From an archaeon (GTDB lineage: Archaea; Asgardarchaeota; Hermodarchaeia; Hermodarchaeales; Hermodarchaeaceae), in the NCBI GenBank assembly GCA_016550395.1, contig JABXGY010000215.1:1-5790 (forward strand): a stretch of DNA of 5,790 nucleotides, given 5' to 3'. The position numbers and the translations under genes are program-made. This document shows positions 5,706 to 5,790 of the stretch, piece by piece (the stretch's first letter is position 1; each line of letters starts with the position of its first letter). Below the pieces are notes generated by a model, which was not told the origin of the DNA, did no database searches, and worked only from the letters and a program-made list of their open reading frames with translations.

Positions 5706-5790
5706 ATGATTAGGGATGTTTACATACTCAAACGGACTGGTGAAGTCCTAATACACAAGCCCTTTAGTAAACGCGGCGTTGATGAAACCA
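5706..5790 (+). CDS. N-terminus of a probable longin-like domain protein, cut by the window edge
   Basis: Only 28 codons are present, and the frame is still open at the last base. The protein starts MIRDVYILKRTGEVLIHK and continues KPFSKRGVDET. A starting Met-Ile, a hydrophobic strand, a Lys-x-Gly-Glu turn and a second strand (VLIHK) are typical of longin folds such as adaptor-complex mu/sigma chains and related trafficking proteins. Asgard archaea are known to encode many longin-domain proteins. ATG at 5706 is chosen because the homology-like pattern begins there and a TATA-like element lies about 33 bases upstream. It is divergent from the GT-C-like gene. With only 28 residues the family call is tentative; a roadblock-like or other alpha/beta fold is possible. 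Confidence 0.55.
   Translation, partial: MIRDVYILKRTGEVLIHKPFSKRGVDET

Noticed and set aside
5695..5709. Four-codon frame ATG-TCG-CAC-CAA-TGA overlapping the start of the longin-like gene by ATGA
   Set aside because: It could be a leader peptide for coupled translation, but it has no ribosome-binding site, and so short a frame is expected by chance.
1..5790. CRISPR array, tRNA/rRNA gene, insertion sequence or attachment site
   Set aside because: No regularly spaced repeats, no tRNA-like cloverleaf, no transposase motif and no terminal inverted repeats were found on reading either strand.

Overview
This 5.8 kb window most probably comes from an Asgard archaeon. The lineage is inferred, because there is no rRNA or marker gene here. 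Three things suggest it. First, a protein carries a recognisable gelsolin-type actin-regulator domain. Second, the right edge holds the first 28 codons of a protein whose start looks like the longin-type N-termini of eukaryotic adaptor and trafficking proteins. Third, the genes use GTG as well as ATG starts, have T-rich 3' flanks and TATA-like upstream elements, and include a small membrane zinc-ribbon protein of a kind common in archaea. I cannot place it in an Asgard class.

Layout: (1) 77-1033, minus strand: gelsolin-like domain, a long Pro/Lys/Ala-rich linker, an unrecognised C-terminal domain and a lysine-rich tail. (2) 1034-1264: divergent intergenic region with promoter-like elements and several short perfect palindromes. 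(3) 1265-4074, plus strand: a probable three-gene operon. It holds an M28-type (DUF4910-like) aminopeptidase with a PA-like insert and a C-terminal winged-helix-like domain, a small all-helical protein of unknown function, and a 92-residue protein with two membrane segments and a C-terminal zinc ribbon. (4) 4104-5567, minus strand: a polytopic membrane protein with features of GT-C fold glycosyltransferases, converging on the operon with a 29-base gap. (5) 5568-5705: second divergent intergenic region with an inverted repeat and a repeated TATA-like motif. (6) 5706 to the end: the truncated longin-like gene.

How the genes may work together: the operon genes are close enough to be co-transcribed, but no common pathway is evident. 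The gelsolin-like protein probably acts on the archaeal actin cytoskeleton, and its basic tail could bind membrane, actin or nucleic acid. The GT-C protein probably transfers a sugar from a lipid carrier on the outer face of the membrane. The strongest candidate for something not well described is the domain architecture of the gelsolin-like protein. No CRISPR array, tRNA, rRNA, insertion sequence or attachment site was seen.
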